DNA of 64,000 nucleotides from Rikenellaceae bacterium (GCA_015059805.1 SUZO01000006.1:29930-93929); one strand, 5' to 3'. Counted from the stretch's first letter, positions 52,960 through 62,460 are shown. A program made the numbers and translations. The notes: generated from the letters alone by a model not told the origin.

Positions 52960-53344
52960 ATTGGTTATGTGTACATCGATGAGGGAAATAGGAAGAAGAA
53001 AAATGATAAACGATGATAGACCATGACAAATTGACTTTATCAAAGACTTAAACAAAATTCTGAAAAATAATAACTGCCAATAAACAGCAACCAATGATAA
53101 GGATCTTTTACTTTCCGATGCAGAATGTAAAAGTTATTGATAATAAGAGCCTTACAGGTTTGAGGCTCAAATACGGCCCAAATATTTGATAAACAGTAAT
53201 AAACAATGATAGCTGATGATAAATACGACAGTATGAGCAAATATGAGGTTTTAATTTGCCCATACGATTTGTATACATTTGTTAATGTAGATATATTTTG
53301 AACAGAAAAAGATGTTGAAATTCTTTTATTATTCAAAATATTAC
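52960..53344. repeat. Intergenic region with iteron-like ATAAAC/AATGATA motifs
   Basis: Between 53000 and 53245 short motifs recur: ATGATAAACGATGATA, CAATAAACAGCAACCAATGA, GATAAACAGTAATAAACAAT, GATAGCTGATGATAAATA. There are also GAGCCTTACAGG/TTTGAGGCTC complements. No plausible gene. Could be protein-binding iterons or a recombination site. Confidence 0.4.
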
Positions 53345-53352
53345 TATATTTG
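53345..53352 (+). promoter_or_regulatory. -7 box of the abiE operon
   Basis: TATATTTG, ending 4 nt before the abiEi ATG at 53357; the transcript would be leaderless or nearly so. Confidence 0.6.
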
Positions 53353-53356
53353 CAAT

Positions 53357-53983
53357 ATGAATAAGTTATTAAAGGAAATAGGTGCGACTCCAATAACGAC
53401 ATCAATAATCGAGTCGTTGTATCCAGAACTCAAGTCGCCAAATAAGAAGGTGGCTTTGCTTGAAAGGCAGGGCTACATCATACGATTGAAGCGTGGGCTT
53501 TATGTGGTTAATCCCGAACATTCGGGTAAGACCCTTTCGACAGAGTTGATTGCCAATCATCTCTACGCCCCTTCGTATATCTCGATGTCAACAGCATTGA
53601 GATATTATGGGTTAATTCCAGAGGCGGTCTATGTCAATCAGTCTATGACCGTAAAGCACTCTCGTAGTTTCGTGACTCCGTTGGGCAACTTCGACTACAA
53701 GTATATCTCACGAGAGGCTTTCTCGATTGGCGTAAGAAGTCTACATAAGGACGAATATGCATTCCTGATTGCCTCGCCCGAAAAGGCTTTGTGCGACTTG
53801 ATTGCTAACTCCTCAAAGGTCAATCTCCGTTACCTGACTGATGTGGAGCACTATTTAGAGGAGGATATTCGTATGGATATGGAGGAGTTCTACAAGCTCG
53901 ATGCAACCGTGTTTGAAGATTATATCAAGGTCGGCAAGAAGGCTGACTCCATTGTTACACTATTAAAGTATTTGAAGCGATGA
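53357..53983 (+). CDS. abiEi: AbiEi-type antitoxin / transcriptional regulator
   Basis: 208 residues from MNKLLKEIGATPITTS; the frame open to 53312 precedes the promoter. N-terminal winged helix ending RLKRGLYVVNP, then the AbiEi region LIANHLYAPSYISMSTALRY and LIASPEKALCDLI. In type IV systems AbiEi represses its own promoter and counteracts AbiEii without binding it directly. Overlaps abiEii by 4 nt (ATGA). Confidence 0.88.
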   Translation: MNKLLKEIGATPITTSIIESLYPELKSPNKKVALLERQGYIIRLKRGLYVVNPEHSGKTLSTELIANHLYAPSYISMSTALRYYGLIPEAVYVNQSMTVKHSRSFVTPLGNFDYKYISREAFSIGVRSLHKDEYAFLIASPEKALCDLIANSSKVNLRYLTDVEHYLEEDIRMDMEEFYKLDATVFEDYIKVGKKADSIVTLLKYLKR

Positions 53984-54807
53984 AAAACGAGATATTTGAC
54001 AATATGTTGTCGCGATATGAGCTGGCGACTGAACAACAGAAGCGAAATGCCATTTTTGAGGTAAATCAGCAGATAATACTTGCCGGTCTATATGCGGGTG
54101 GTTTCTTTGAGTCTGCGGCATTCTATGGCGGTACTTGTTTGAGAATCTTCCACGGATTGCAGCGTTTCAGTGAGGATATGGATTTTTCGCTGCTGGCACC
54201 TGATGAGAAGTTCAATTTTTCGAAATACTTTCAGCCTATCGTAGATACGTTTGCTTTGGTCGGCCGAAAGGTGGAGATTACGAAAAAGGATAAGAAGAGT
54301 TTTGGCAAGGTAGAGTCGGCATTTTTGAAAGATAACACCGATGTTTACGATGTAACATTCCAAACGGAGAAGTCGATAAAAATTAAGATTGAGGTGGATA
54401 CTTGCCCTCCGCTAAACTTTACAACCGAGCAGAAGTTGCTGCTTCAACCGCACTCGTTTATGACTCGATGCTTCACTCTGCCCGACTTGTTTGCCGGCAA
54501 GATGCACGCCTTGGTGTATCGTGCGTGGAAGAATAGAGTTAAGGGGCGTGATTGGTATGACTTTGAGTGGTATGTGCGCAATGGCGTCGCCCTCGATTTT
54601 GCTCATTTGGCGGAGCGTTGCAAGCAGTTTAACGGCGAGTATATTACCCCCGAATCGTTCAAAGAGAAACTTATTGAACGACTTTCGACTGCGGACATTA
54701 AGCAGGTAAAAGAGGATGTACTTCCATTTGTTCGTAATCCGAAAGAACTTGATATTTGGTCGAATGATTATTTTGTGCAGCTGGCTGAGATGGTGAGAAT
54801 TGAATAA
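53980..54807 (+). CDS. abiEii: AbiEii-type nucleotidyltransferase toxin
   Basis: 275 residues, pol-beta-like nucleotidyltransferase: AAFYGGTCLRIFHGLQRFSE with the GG-T motif at 50-52 and the metal-binding DMDF at 66-69, then DVTFQTEKSIKIKIEVDT and the C-terminal LFAGKMHALVYRAWKNRVKG and RDWYDFEWY motifs. Toxins of this family inactivate tRNA or otherwise arrest growth upon phage infection. Catalytic motifs look intact. Confidence 0.9.
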   Translation: MKNEIFDNMLSRYELATEQQKRNAIFEVNQQIILAGLYAGGFFESAAFYGGTCLRIFHGLQRFSEDMDFSLLAPDEKFNFSKYFQPIVDTFALVGRKVEITKKDKKSFGKVESAFLKDNTDVYDVTFQTEKSIKIKIEVDTCPPLNFTTEQKLLLQPHSFMTRCFTLPDLFAGKMHALVYRAWKNRVKGRDWYDFEWYVRNGVALDFAHLAERCKQFNGEYITPESFKEKLIERLSTADIKQVKEDVLPFVRNPKELDIWSNDYFVQLAEMVRIE

Positions 54808-54940
54808 GCGGCATATAATAACTATTCGACCAACCCACTCAGAAAAAGTATGTCGTACGTAGCGAGAAAGGCGGTAGCTGGAGGGTAGTTGTGAAGCAGT
54901 AAAGAATAAAAAGTATATTAATAAATAAAAATCAAATCAA

Positions 54941-57900
54941 ATGAAAGTAGCTTTATTACATCTTTCGGATTTACATATTGATCGAAATAATCATCAGTGG
55001 TTAATAAATAGAACTAATCTGATTGTTTCTGCTGTTCGAAATGATTTTTTAGAGTGTGATAAGATTATCATTGTTGTTTCTGGTGATATTGTATTTTCTG
55101 GAAAAGAGGAACAATATGGATATGCAAAACTTTTCTTTAAAGCGTTGCTAAGATCTTTTGCTGAAAATAATTTAGGAAATACAGAGTTAGAGAACACAAT
55201 AGTATGCGTTCCTGGCAACCACGATTGTAACTTTGATAATGATAATAAAGCTAGATCATTGCTAATTAATGGATTTCAATCAGATGTCTCAATGATTGAT
55301 CAAAGTGTCTATGATTCAGTTTCTGTACTCCAAACAGAATATCAATCCTTCGCAAAGGATATCATGATTAATAAGGATTTCAAGCTATCTATTAATAATG
55401 ACCTACTTATAAAGGTTAAGGATCGAACTATTCTTTTTAGACTCTATAATACATCCTGGATGTCTTCTTTGAATGAACATCAAAATAGTATAGTAATGCC
55501 AATGAATATAATTGCACAAGAAAAGTACAATGCCGATTTGGCGATTTCTATCTTTCATCATCATTATTCATGGCTAACTCCTGCGTGCGACAATAACAAG
55601 AATGCTTTTAGGAAACATGTATTACAGACATCTAATATGGTTATATTTGGACATGAGCATACACCTTCTTCTTCTCAAATTAAGGATCACTACGAGGGCG
55701 AAATTATTAACGAATTTGAAGGAGGTACTTTATGTTCAGATAATAAAGGCGGTACAAGAGAGTCGACTTTTAATAGTTTTATAATTGATTTAGATACATT
55801 TTATTGTATAGTCAGATCGCATGAGTATACTAGAGGCATATATTCTAATAAAAGAGAAGAAACTATAGATCTGAATAGAGAAAGAAAGACTGATGAGTTC
55901 CGTCATAATGATGTATTTATGAAGTCGCTAAAAAAGATGTCAATCCCTATTCATAATAGTGAAAACACAAACATGACACTTGATGAATTTTTTGTTTTCC
56001 CTGATCTAGAGCATTTGAATACTAAAAATATTAAAGTGGATGAAGACTTTATAGATAGTTCAACTATTTTAGATGATAATCAGTATAGTTTAGTTATACT
56101 GGAGGGGGATAATCAAAGCGGAAAGTCTAGTTTATTAAATATGATTTATCTATGTTTTGTAGATAGATATCTATATCCCATCTTGATAGAGGGGAAGCAC
56201 ATTGTGAATGACAAACTCGATAAAATAATTGCAAATGCCTTTGCATTGCAGTATAATAGTAATGAATACGAGAGGTATAGTCAATATGATAAGACATGCA
56301 AAATCATGCTTATCGATAATTTTGATGAATGTATATTGAATGATACTGCAAAGAACAATATTATCAATCGACTTCTTGAGCGTTTCCACAAGGTGATTTT
56401 GACTACTAAAGAGAATGAAAAAGGAATATCGTCATATTACCTGATGGAAAAGAAAGATGCGCTATTGGCCCGCATTAAGCCACTTGGTCATTTGAAACGA
56501 AATGAGTTAGTTAAAAAGTTTTATTTATCTTATAATGCTAATTCATCCATAATGCAAAGACAAGTCCTTTTAGAACAAGTAAAAGCAGGGTTTGATATGG
56601 TAGAGAATTTCCTTGGTAAGGAATATATGCCGTCATATCCTATTTATATACTTTCTATTCTATTGTCGCATACAAAGATCCAAGGTAATACATTAGAGCA
56701 GACTTCTTATGGACACTGTTACGAAGCTCTAATAATTTGTGCACTAATGACATGCGTTGGTGACAGATCTAAAATTGACCGATATTATAATGTGTTAATG
56801 AGTTTGGCATACTTTGTATATAATAAGAATGGTACAGCTATATCAGAAATGGAATTTGAGGAGTTCTATAAGGATTATCAAAATACTTATATTGCGCCAG
56901 GATATAAAGAAATAAAGAATAATTTACTAAAATGCAATTTGCTAAAATGTACAGATGAATACTACTATAAGTTTTCGTATAACTATATCTACTATTTTTT
57001 AGTTGCTAAATATATGGCTAGCAATATCCATTCCGATATGGGATTGAATGATATTTTGGATTTGTGTGTAAATATCCATGATGAGCAAAAAGCTAATATT
57101 CTTGTTTTTATTGCACACCATATCAAGAATCCACAGTTTATTGAAGCCACTCAATTAGCTTTAACTTCAGCGCTTGAGGTTCAAAAGCCTGTAACATTAA
57201 AAAGAGGTGATCAATATTATATACTATTGGACCAACTTTGTGAAAGCCTTAAAAAAGAAATCGTTTCGCCGGAAGAAAAGATAGACCCAGAAAAAGAACG
57301 CGAAAGAATGTTAAAGCAGTTGGATGAGAGGGACAAACTTATATCCAGAGATGTAAATAACATGAATGACACCCCAATCGAGATACAGAATGTGAATAAG
57401 TCATTGCGTTCTATTGAAGTAGTAGGACAAATTGTGAAAAATAGGCAAGGATCTTTGCCTAAAACTGATATAAAAGTAATGGTTAAACAAATGTACGAAA
57501 CCGCTTTTCGTACCATCAGTTATTTTGGATCAATCATAGAAGCAGAAAGGTCTCAGATGATAGAGGATATTATTAGAAATAAAAAAGAAGGTTTTTCCGA
57601 TGATGATATTAAAAAGAAACTGGATGCTTTTTTTGAGATAACATCTTTGAACTTCTGTTTATTTGTATCCTCAAAAATAATCAATTCAGTTGGCACAAAA
57701 GAATTGAGAGCAACCTTTACTCAAGTTGCCGAGGAGATTGACACACCCGCTGCTAAGTTAGTGTCGTTCTCAATAATTAGTTGTTTTTCCAAAATAGCCA
57801 TACAAGAACTCAAAGAACTTGTTGAAGACTTAAATGACAATCCTGTTGCGATGAGTATTATACGGGCAAGAGTCCGATCATATTTATATAATAATCACGT

Positions 57901-58000
57901 CTCGTTTTCGGATCGACAGAGGATTATACAAACAGTAAACTTAAACCCCAAGGATGGTAAGATTATCGCAAATCGTCATTTGGCTAGGCCTAGAAAGTAG
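54941..58000 (+). CDS. Metallophosphoesterase-STAND-like NTPase fusion protein
   Basis: 1019 residues, no signal peptide. N-terminal calcineurin-like phosphoesterase with all metal motifs: HLSDLHID (7-14), VVSGDIVFSG (46-54), VPGNHDC (90-96), IFHHHYSWL (204-212) and IFGHEHTP (235-242). After a linker, an NTPase: VILEGDNQSGKSSLLNM with Walker A GDNQSGKS (389-396), Walker B IMLIDNFDE (455-463) and sensor-like KVILTTKENE. A long helical C-terminus (about 550-1019) includes a charged EEKIDPEKERERMLKQLDER segment, as expected for a sensor of STAND proteins. Single gene with no clear -7 box, AT-rich. Best read as an effector-switch-sensor defence protein; substrate and trigger unknown. Confidence 0.75.
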   Translation: MKVALLHLSDLHIDRNNHQWLINRTNLIVSAVRNDFLECDKIIIVVSGDIVFSGKEEQYGYAKLFFKALLRSFAENNLGNTELENTIVCVPGNHDCNFDNDNKARSLLINGFQSDVSMIDQSVYDSVSVLQTEYQSFAKDIMINKDFKLSINNDLLIKVKDRTILFRLYNTSWMSSLNEHQNSIVMPMNIIAQEKYNADLAISIFHHHYSWLTPACDNNKNAFRKHVLQTSNMVIFGHEHTPSSSQIKDHYEGEIINEFEGGTLCSDNKGGTRESTFNSFIIDLDTFYCIVRSHEYTRGIYSNKREETIDLNRERKTDEFRHNDVFMKSLKKMSIPIHNSENTNMTLDEFFVFPDLEHLNTKNIKVDEDFIDSSTILDDNQYSLVILEGDNQSGKSSLLNMIYLCFVDRYLYPILIEGKHIVNDKLDKIIANAFALQYNSNEYERYSQYDKTCKIMLIDNFDECILNDTAKNNIINRLLERFHKVILTTKENEKGISSYYLMEKKDALLARIKPLGHLKRNELVKKFYLSYNANSSIMQRQVLLEQVKAGFDMVENFLGKEYMPSYPIYILSILLSHTKIQGNTLEQTSYGHCYEALIICALMTCVGDRSKIDRYYNVLMSLAYFVYNKNGTAISEMEFEEFYKDYQNTYIAPGYKEIKNNLLKCNLLKCTDEYYYKFSYNYIYYFLVAKYMASNIHSDMGLNDILDLCVNIHDEQKANILVFIAHHIKNPQFIEATQLALTSALEVQKPVTLKRGDQYYILLDQLCESLKKEIVSPEEKIDPEKERERMLKQLDERDKLISRDVNNMNDTPIEIQNVNKSLRSIEVVGQIVKNRQGSLPKTDIKVMVKQMYETAFRTISYFGSIIEAERSQMIEDIIRNKKEGFSDDDIKKKLDAFFEITSLNFCLFVSSKIINSVGTKELRATFTQVAEEIDTPAAKLVSFSIISCFSKIAIQELKELVEDLNDNPVAMSIIRARVRSYLYNNHVSFSDRQRIIQTVNLNPKDGKIIANRHLARPRK

Positions 58001-58277
58001 GTTTGTTTGTGAATGTAAAAAGAGAATATAGTCTTTAATCATCTATCAAAATTGTAAGTGATAGGGAACTCTAAATAAACATCAACACAATGGCGACAAC
58101 TCATCGAGTGGTTGCCATTATTCTCTAATTCTATTTATAGCAATATTATTATAGCAGTATCACCGCTTGTTGGATTTATATTGATGATATGATGGCACAT
58201 TATAACACAATGATTCCACCCAAAAATCAAAAATACTCCTACTCTAATAATAGTCCAACTATTAAACCGCAATACAA

Positions 58278-58622
58278 ATGAGAAAAAGTAAATTCAGAAG
58301 GCCTCAGACAATTCTTATATTCAATGGTGCAAGAGTGTTGATAGCCATTGTTCGCTCACTGCGTTGTGCCGCTGAATTGACGAAAGATAGCAGATCTGCC
58401 ATACATAATTGCTGTGTTGGGGAATCTCGAAGGTCCGGAATCTTTTATTACCGACAGCTCCATCCGGACATCCTGGTTGACCTTAGTGATTTAGACAACC
58501 TAAAACTTGAAGAATACGATAGTTTGTGTGGCGACCAACGAAAGTATATTTCTACTAAAGATATGGCACGCATTCGCCAAAGGGCAAAGGCGAAACGGAT
58601 GCTGAAAAGTGAAAGTATATAA
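58278..58622 (+). CDS. Small NUMOD1-like DNA-binding protein
   Basis: 114 residues. Residues about 12-62 follow the NUMOD1 pattern: FNGARVLIAIVRSLRCAAEL, then SAIHNCCVGESRRSGIFYYR (helix-turn-helix with C-x-G-x-x-x-x-x-G-x-x-F/W). A conserved-looking tail LDNLKLEEYDSLCGDQRKY follows. Similar small proteins occur on Bacteroidales accessory DNA. Role unknown; 277 nt after the phosphoesterase-NTPase gene, with nothing recognised in that gap. Confidence 0.5.
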   Translation: MRKSKFRRPQTILIFNGARVLIAIVRSLRCAAELTKDSRSAIHNCCVGESRRSGIFYYRQLHPDILVDLSDLDNLKLEEYDSLCGDQRKYISTKDMARIRQRAKAKRMLKSESI

Positions 58623-59440
58623 TAATCCTCTCAAAATAGAGCAACAAACAACCGCTCGATTTTTTTGTGATGTATGCTGCCTCGAAGCCATAGCCTTTAA
58701 TAACAAAATGAACAAATAAATAACACAATACAGCACGAAATAAGGCATAGACTTATTTATTCCATAATCTAATACCGCTCTATTATATTGTTGTTAAACA
58801 ACCAATTAATAGGTTTTGTTGTTTTGCGCATTGATCTTGAGATTAGGTTATAGGTATACGCATTTGACATAATTCCAAGTGTGATATTTAGGGAAGAATT
58901 TTCGTATGGTTTTAGGACAACAAAGCTGGCAAAATTTATTCATTCTCATAGTCTATTTCCATTTGCAACAAACCGTATAACCATCACACAATTAACTATA
59001 TACACAGATAATAGCTTTTTGTCTCTTGGTCTATAAAACCAGTCGACTTTTGCCTTAATAAGTACGAGCATAAAGAGAATACTATTCCTCTCTTCCCAAG
59101 GTGAACAGATAAGATCTCTATATACTTAAATACCCACTCTTGCCAATTGGTTAATTAATTGCTCATATTCAAGCTCTTATGAATTATGATTTGACACAAT
59201 TATCTTATGCATTGACAGAAGAAAGTGTATAGAGAAATTGTATCTCCGATAATTTGTATTTTTTTGTTCGTTTTATAGCCTTATATAACAATTGGTCCGC
59301 AAATCGAAAGAAAGTTACAAACAAATTGCTACATAAATCTGCCAAAATGGCATTGAGTTATGCCGACAACTGCCATTTCAAAGTATTATACTTGCACGGC
59401 AAATTATTTGTAGTCGTAAGTTTTGCTAACTCGAACTAAT
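58623..59440. other. Gene-free AT-rich interval
   Basis: About 800 nt with only short frames, none with a recognisable motif or good start. TATTTTTTTG at 59256-59265 is a weak promoter-like sequence. It may be degraded coding DNA. Confidence 0.4.
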
Positions 59441-60301
59441 ATGGCTCAAACAAGAAATAAGAATACAGAATACGAGCAATTTACCCGAAAGGTTTTTGCT
59501 GGGCTCTCTTCTCAAAAGAGGGTAAAGACGATAAAATTACAGCACAATGTTAAGCTGTTGGGCAATTCTGGTACTCGTCATCAAATCGATGTTTACTGGG
59601 AATATGAGAAAGATGGACAACTTCACAAAGTTGCTATTGAGTGTAAAAATTACTCAAAGAATGTACCTATTGGCAAAGTGCGAGATTTTTATGGCGTAAT
59701 CGATGATATAGATGGCTTGCAAGGTATAATGATCACCAGAAAGGGATTTCAGGATGGCGCAAAGAAATATGCGTCAAGTAAAAATATTCACCTTAAAGAA
59801 CTTCGAGCGCCAATCGGGGAAGAGAGTCTGGCAGGGCGTATAATAACTGATTTCCATATATCGAAGCGTCGTTGCTTATACTTAGTTGATGAAGATTGGG
59901 CAAAACAACATGGATTTGATATTAAACCATATTTGCGTTGGTTGGATATGATGAGTATCGAACACAAATCCCAATGGGTAAACGCTTCTCACATTCCAAT
60001 AGAACGCAAAGGTGATGATATATACAACTCCAAGAAGGAGATAATTACATCACATGAAGAGATAGAAGCTACCATCCCAGACACATTGGAGGAAGACTCT
60101 TCTCATACTATCCCATTTGAGGATGCCTATATTGAGTCAAAATATTGGGGGTTCGTAAAAATCAAGGAGATTAAATATGAATATACGAATGAAATGCGCC
60201 GTTCCATAATGGATATTGATGCGAGAGATTTCATTGATGCAATTCTAAAAGATGTCAAAAGCGGAGCGATTGAGTATGTGGAGAAAAGGTTTCCACGATA
60301 A
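59441..60301 (+). CDS. Mrr-like restriction endonuclease
   Basis: 286 residues from MAQTRNKNTEYEQFTRKVFA (59441). PD-(D/E)XK nuclease core: HQIDVYWEYEKDGQ with Asp50 and VAIECKNYSKNV with E67-C-K69, then VRDFYGVIDDIDGLQGIMIT and KGFQDGAKKYASS, the Mrr_cat order. The C-terminal 160 residues are unlike known DNA-recognition domains that I can name. No methyltransferase or ATPase adjacent, so it may act on modified DNA (type IV) or as part of an uncharacterised system. Confidence 0.75.
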   Translation: MAQTRNKNTEYEQFTRKVFAGLSSQKRVKTIKLQHNVKLLGNSGTRHQIDVYWEYEKDGQLHKVAIECKNYSKNVPIGKVRDFYGVIDDIDGLQGIMITRKGFQDGAKKYASSKNIHLKELRAPIGEESLAGRIITDFHISKRRCLYLVDEDWAKQHGFDIKPYLRWLDMMSIEHKSQWVNASHIPIERKGDDIYNSKKEIITSHEEIEATIPDTLEEDSSHTIPFEDAYIESKYWGFVKIKEIKYEYTNEMRRSIMDIDARDFIDAILKDVKSGAIEYVEKRFPR

Positions 60302-61208
60302 ACTATCAATGAGATATGCCGTATTAACGACTTAGACCTTCGGCGTGGGCGATGCGGATTTTAGCAATCAATCGGCGAAATGGGATTCGGTTGGTTATGT
60401 GTCGATGTGGTGGTATATTATATAGTAGGTTATTATTTGGGTTTTATTGAAATACTGAGGATTAGGGGGTATCTATGTTCCGTTTTGACCTTCATTCTCT
60501 CAGAAATCAAAATAAAAAATCCATTGAGAGGCGCAGCCGTCTACTTAAGCAAATTATCTTTTGATTATTTTCATTATGAAAAGAATAGGTGCTGTATTAC
60601 CGTCTAGTTACCTGTTATTATACTAATTGTACATTTGAACAATGCGATGTACAGGCAATTTGTACAAACTGACGATACATATTGTTAGCCCGTACACCAA
60701 TTTTGGGAATTTTAGTAAATTGCCGTTATTTGCACCTAAATCCAACGGCAGGGCCACAACAACGCAAGGGCAATGAGCATTCGTTGATATGGAGATATAT
60801 AGAAGTATTTAATTTAATTTAATTTAATTTTTTAATTGATACTGAGGAAGTAGGCATCTATATATGTTCCACTTAAATCCTCATACTCTCAGAAAATTAA
60901 AATCAAAGAACTTCCAGCAAGCGACGTAGCCGTCTTCTTAAGCATTAACTCTTTTGATTCTTTTCTCCGTAGAAAAGAATAATTGTATTCTTAACGAAGT
61001 ATTATTATCGCTTATATTATACTCTTTGCAGTTTTCAGTAAATAGGCCTGCAGCCTTTACGCTGAAAACAGCATATCCTTCGTAGCCCTCCCTCACCTAT
61101 TTTTTTCAAATTACCCCATCTCCAAACCTTTTCTTGAAACACCCTCTACTCTTAAAGTGATAATCGATTAGAAACCTGGTTGGGGATAATACCCAGCCAT
61201 AAAAAAAC
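60302..61208. repeat. Gene-free region with a diverged direct repeat
   Basis: Bases about 60449-60602 and 60836-60997 are diverged direct copies: both run ATACTGAGGA, TCTATGTTCC or ATATATGTTCC, CTCTCAGAAA, GTAGCCGTCTTCTTAAGCA-like, TTTTGATT, GAAAAGAATA. Between them is a (TTTAA)n tract at 60808-60830. No convincing gene in this interval. Confidence 0.55.
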
Positions 61209-61995
61209 ATGGATACAAATGCTACGATGATTCCGTTCTACAAAGAGCAAGTAGAGAAAATTGAGAGAGAGATTCTGGCAATTACCAACAACGCAACGGA
61301 TGTTAATTTCTCCGACGAGAAGGGCCCTATTTAGTTGCACTTATCAACGAGCGCAAGGAGATATTGGATGTGATGTTTGCCAATGCGGTTAGGGAGGTCA
61401 AGTGCATTGAGCATGTGAATGAGTTGCTTCGCAAGGTTACGCAGAAGATGTGCGATTGTGTTATCACTACACGCAACAAGGTAAAGAGCAAACTGTCGAA
61501 GGGTGAGCCAGGTGAGAGTATCGAGGTTGCGGGGAATATACGCTTTGTGGCGCATGAGGAGGATGCGGTGCGAGCATTGCTCGAGGATGAGTATTATGGT
61601 TCCAACTTCGCCAAAGTGCTTTTAGTGATTCATAGGCTACACGAGCAAGGTTATGTACGACCCGACTATATTGACAGCGTAAGTTCAAAAGATTTGAATG
61701 ATGACACTTTATCGCAACGCCTTGCCGAGATGTTTGCATACGAGGATTGGCAGCCGGCAGCAGAAGCATTCAAAGGTCTCGATATCTGCTTTGCTCTGCA
61801 TAGCCTCAGTGCCTACCACCCATACTCAATCCCCGACATCCTGCGAATGCGAAAGTTTGGCCTGATGATAAATATCAGACACAGAATGCCGACTATATCG
61901 TTGTAGATGGGACGGGGCTTTATACCAAAAGTTTAGTCTTAAACATCCGCATTAAAAGCACACGGTTGAGGCGTTACTGCCTCAACCGTGTGTAA
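61209..61995 (+). pseudogene. Frameshifted gene of unknown function
   Basis: The first frame (MDTNATMIPFYKEQVEKIE...) stops at 61332-61334, while the -1 frame continues seamlessly as YLVALINERKEILDV; a slippery-type heptamer GGGCCCT lies at 61322-61328. The main part (to 61906) includes AGNIRFVAHEEDAVRALLED and FAKVLLVIHRLHEQGYVR. Near 61852 another -1 shift would extend it as WPDDKYQTQNADYIVVDGTG to a stop at 61993. I do not recognise the family. Either a decayed gene, two sequencing indels, or a gene with programmed -1 frameshifting at the first site. Confidence 0.5.
61958..61992. terminator. Perfect hairpin between the frameshifted gene and the 62-kb unit
   Basis: CACACGGTTGAGGC and GCCTCAACCGTGTG form a 14-bp stem with a short loop. 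Located between convergent genes; a T run is weak on either side, so termination is likely but not certain. Confidence 0.6.
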
Positions 61996-62020
61996 AAGAA
62001 GAATCGCTCGATATTGAACT

Positions 62021-62347
62021 CTACTCGTCTTTAACTTTTAGACTAGACTTAAAACAATCTCTGAGAGCTTTCCATTCGGCCTCCACCGAATCTGATTGGT
62101 GTTTCTTGTCATCTTTGGATAAGCCACTTGCGTATATGCGAGCTTGGTCTCGATAAATTACGCAATCAAAAGCATCATCAAGCGTAGCTTCTGTAATTTC
62201 AGTAGGTCTTCGATGACAACCGTCCCATATAAATTGTACAAGATCATTCAATGCTGGCAACTTCATTACATACAAAGTGGTATATTTTGCCACCTCTGCA
62301 TTATCCTGATTCTCAATAGAATGGAATGTGTATATTCTGTCGTTCAT
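62021..62347 (-). CDS. Small acidic hypothetical protein
   Basis: 108 residues, MNDRIYTFHSIENQDNAEVA to SSLKVKDE. No motif recognised; predicted mainly helical, charged C-terminus with DDKKHQSDSVEAEWKALRD. It lies 113 nt downstream of the HEPN gene on the same strand, so it could be a partner or antitoxin, but nothing in the sequence proves this. Confidence 0.6.
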   Translation of the reverse strand: MNDRIYTFHSIENQDNAEVAKYTTLYVMKLPALNDLVQFIWDGCHRRPTEITEATLDDAFDCVIYRDQARIYASGLSKDDKKHQSDSVEAEWKALRDCFKSSLKVKDE

Positions 62348-62460
62348 GTCGTCTTATATTTAAGTTCTTATAAACTTGGTAATCACATGCTAGTATCACC
62401 AATAGTAAGAATCTATTATCCAAATATAAAGATTGTTAAAACTTGTATGTATAGTAAAAA

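Noticed and set aside
53040..53405. 121-codon minus-strand frame in the abiE upstream region
   Set aside because: Overlaps the abiEi promoter and start; low-complexity translation from AT-rich DNA.
59254..59439. 61-codon frame before the Mrr-like gene
   Set aside because: Short, no motif and no supporting context.
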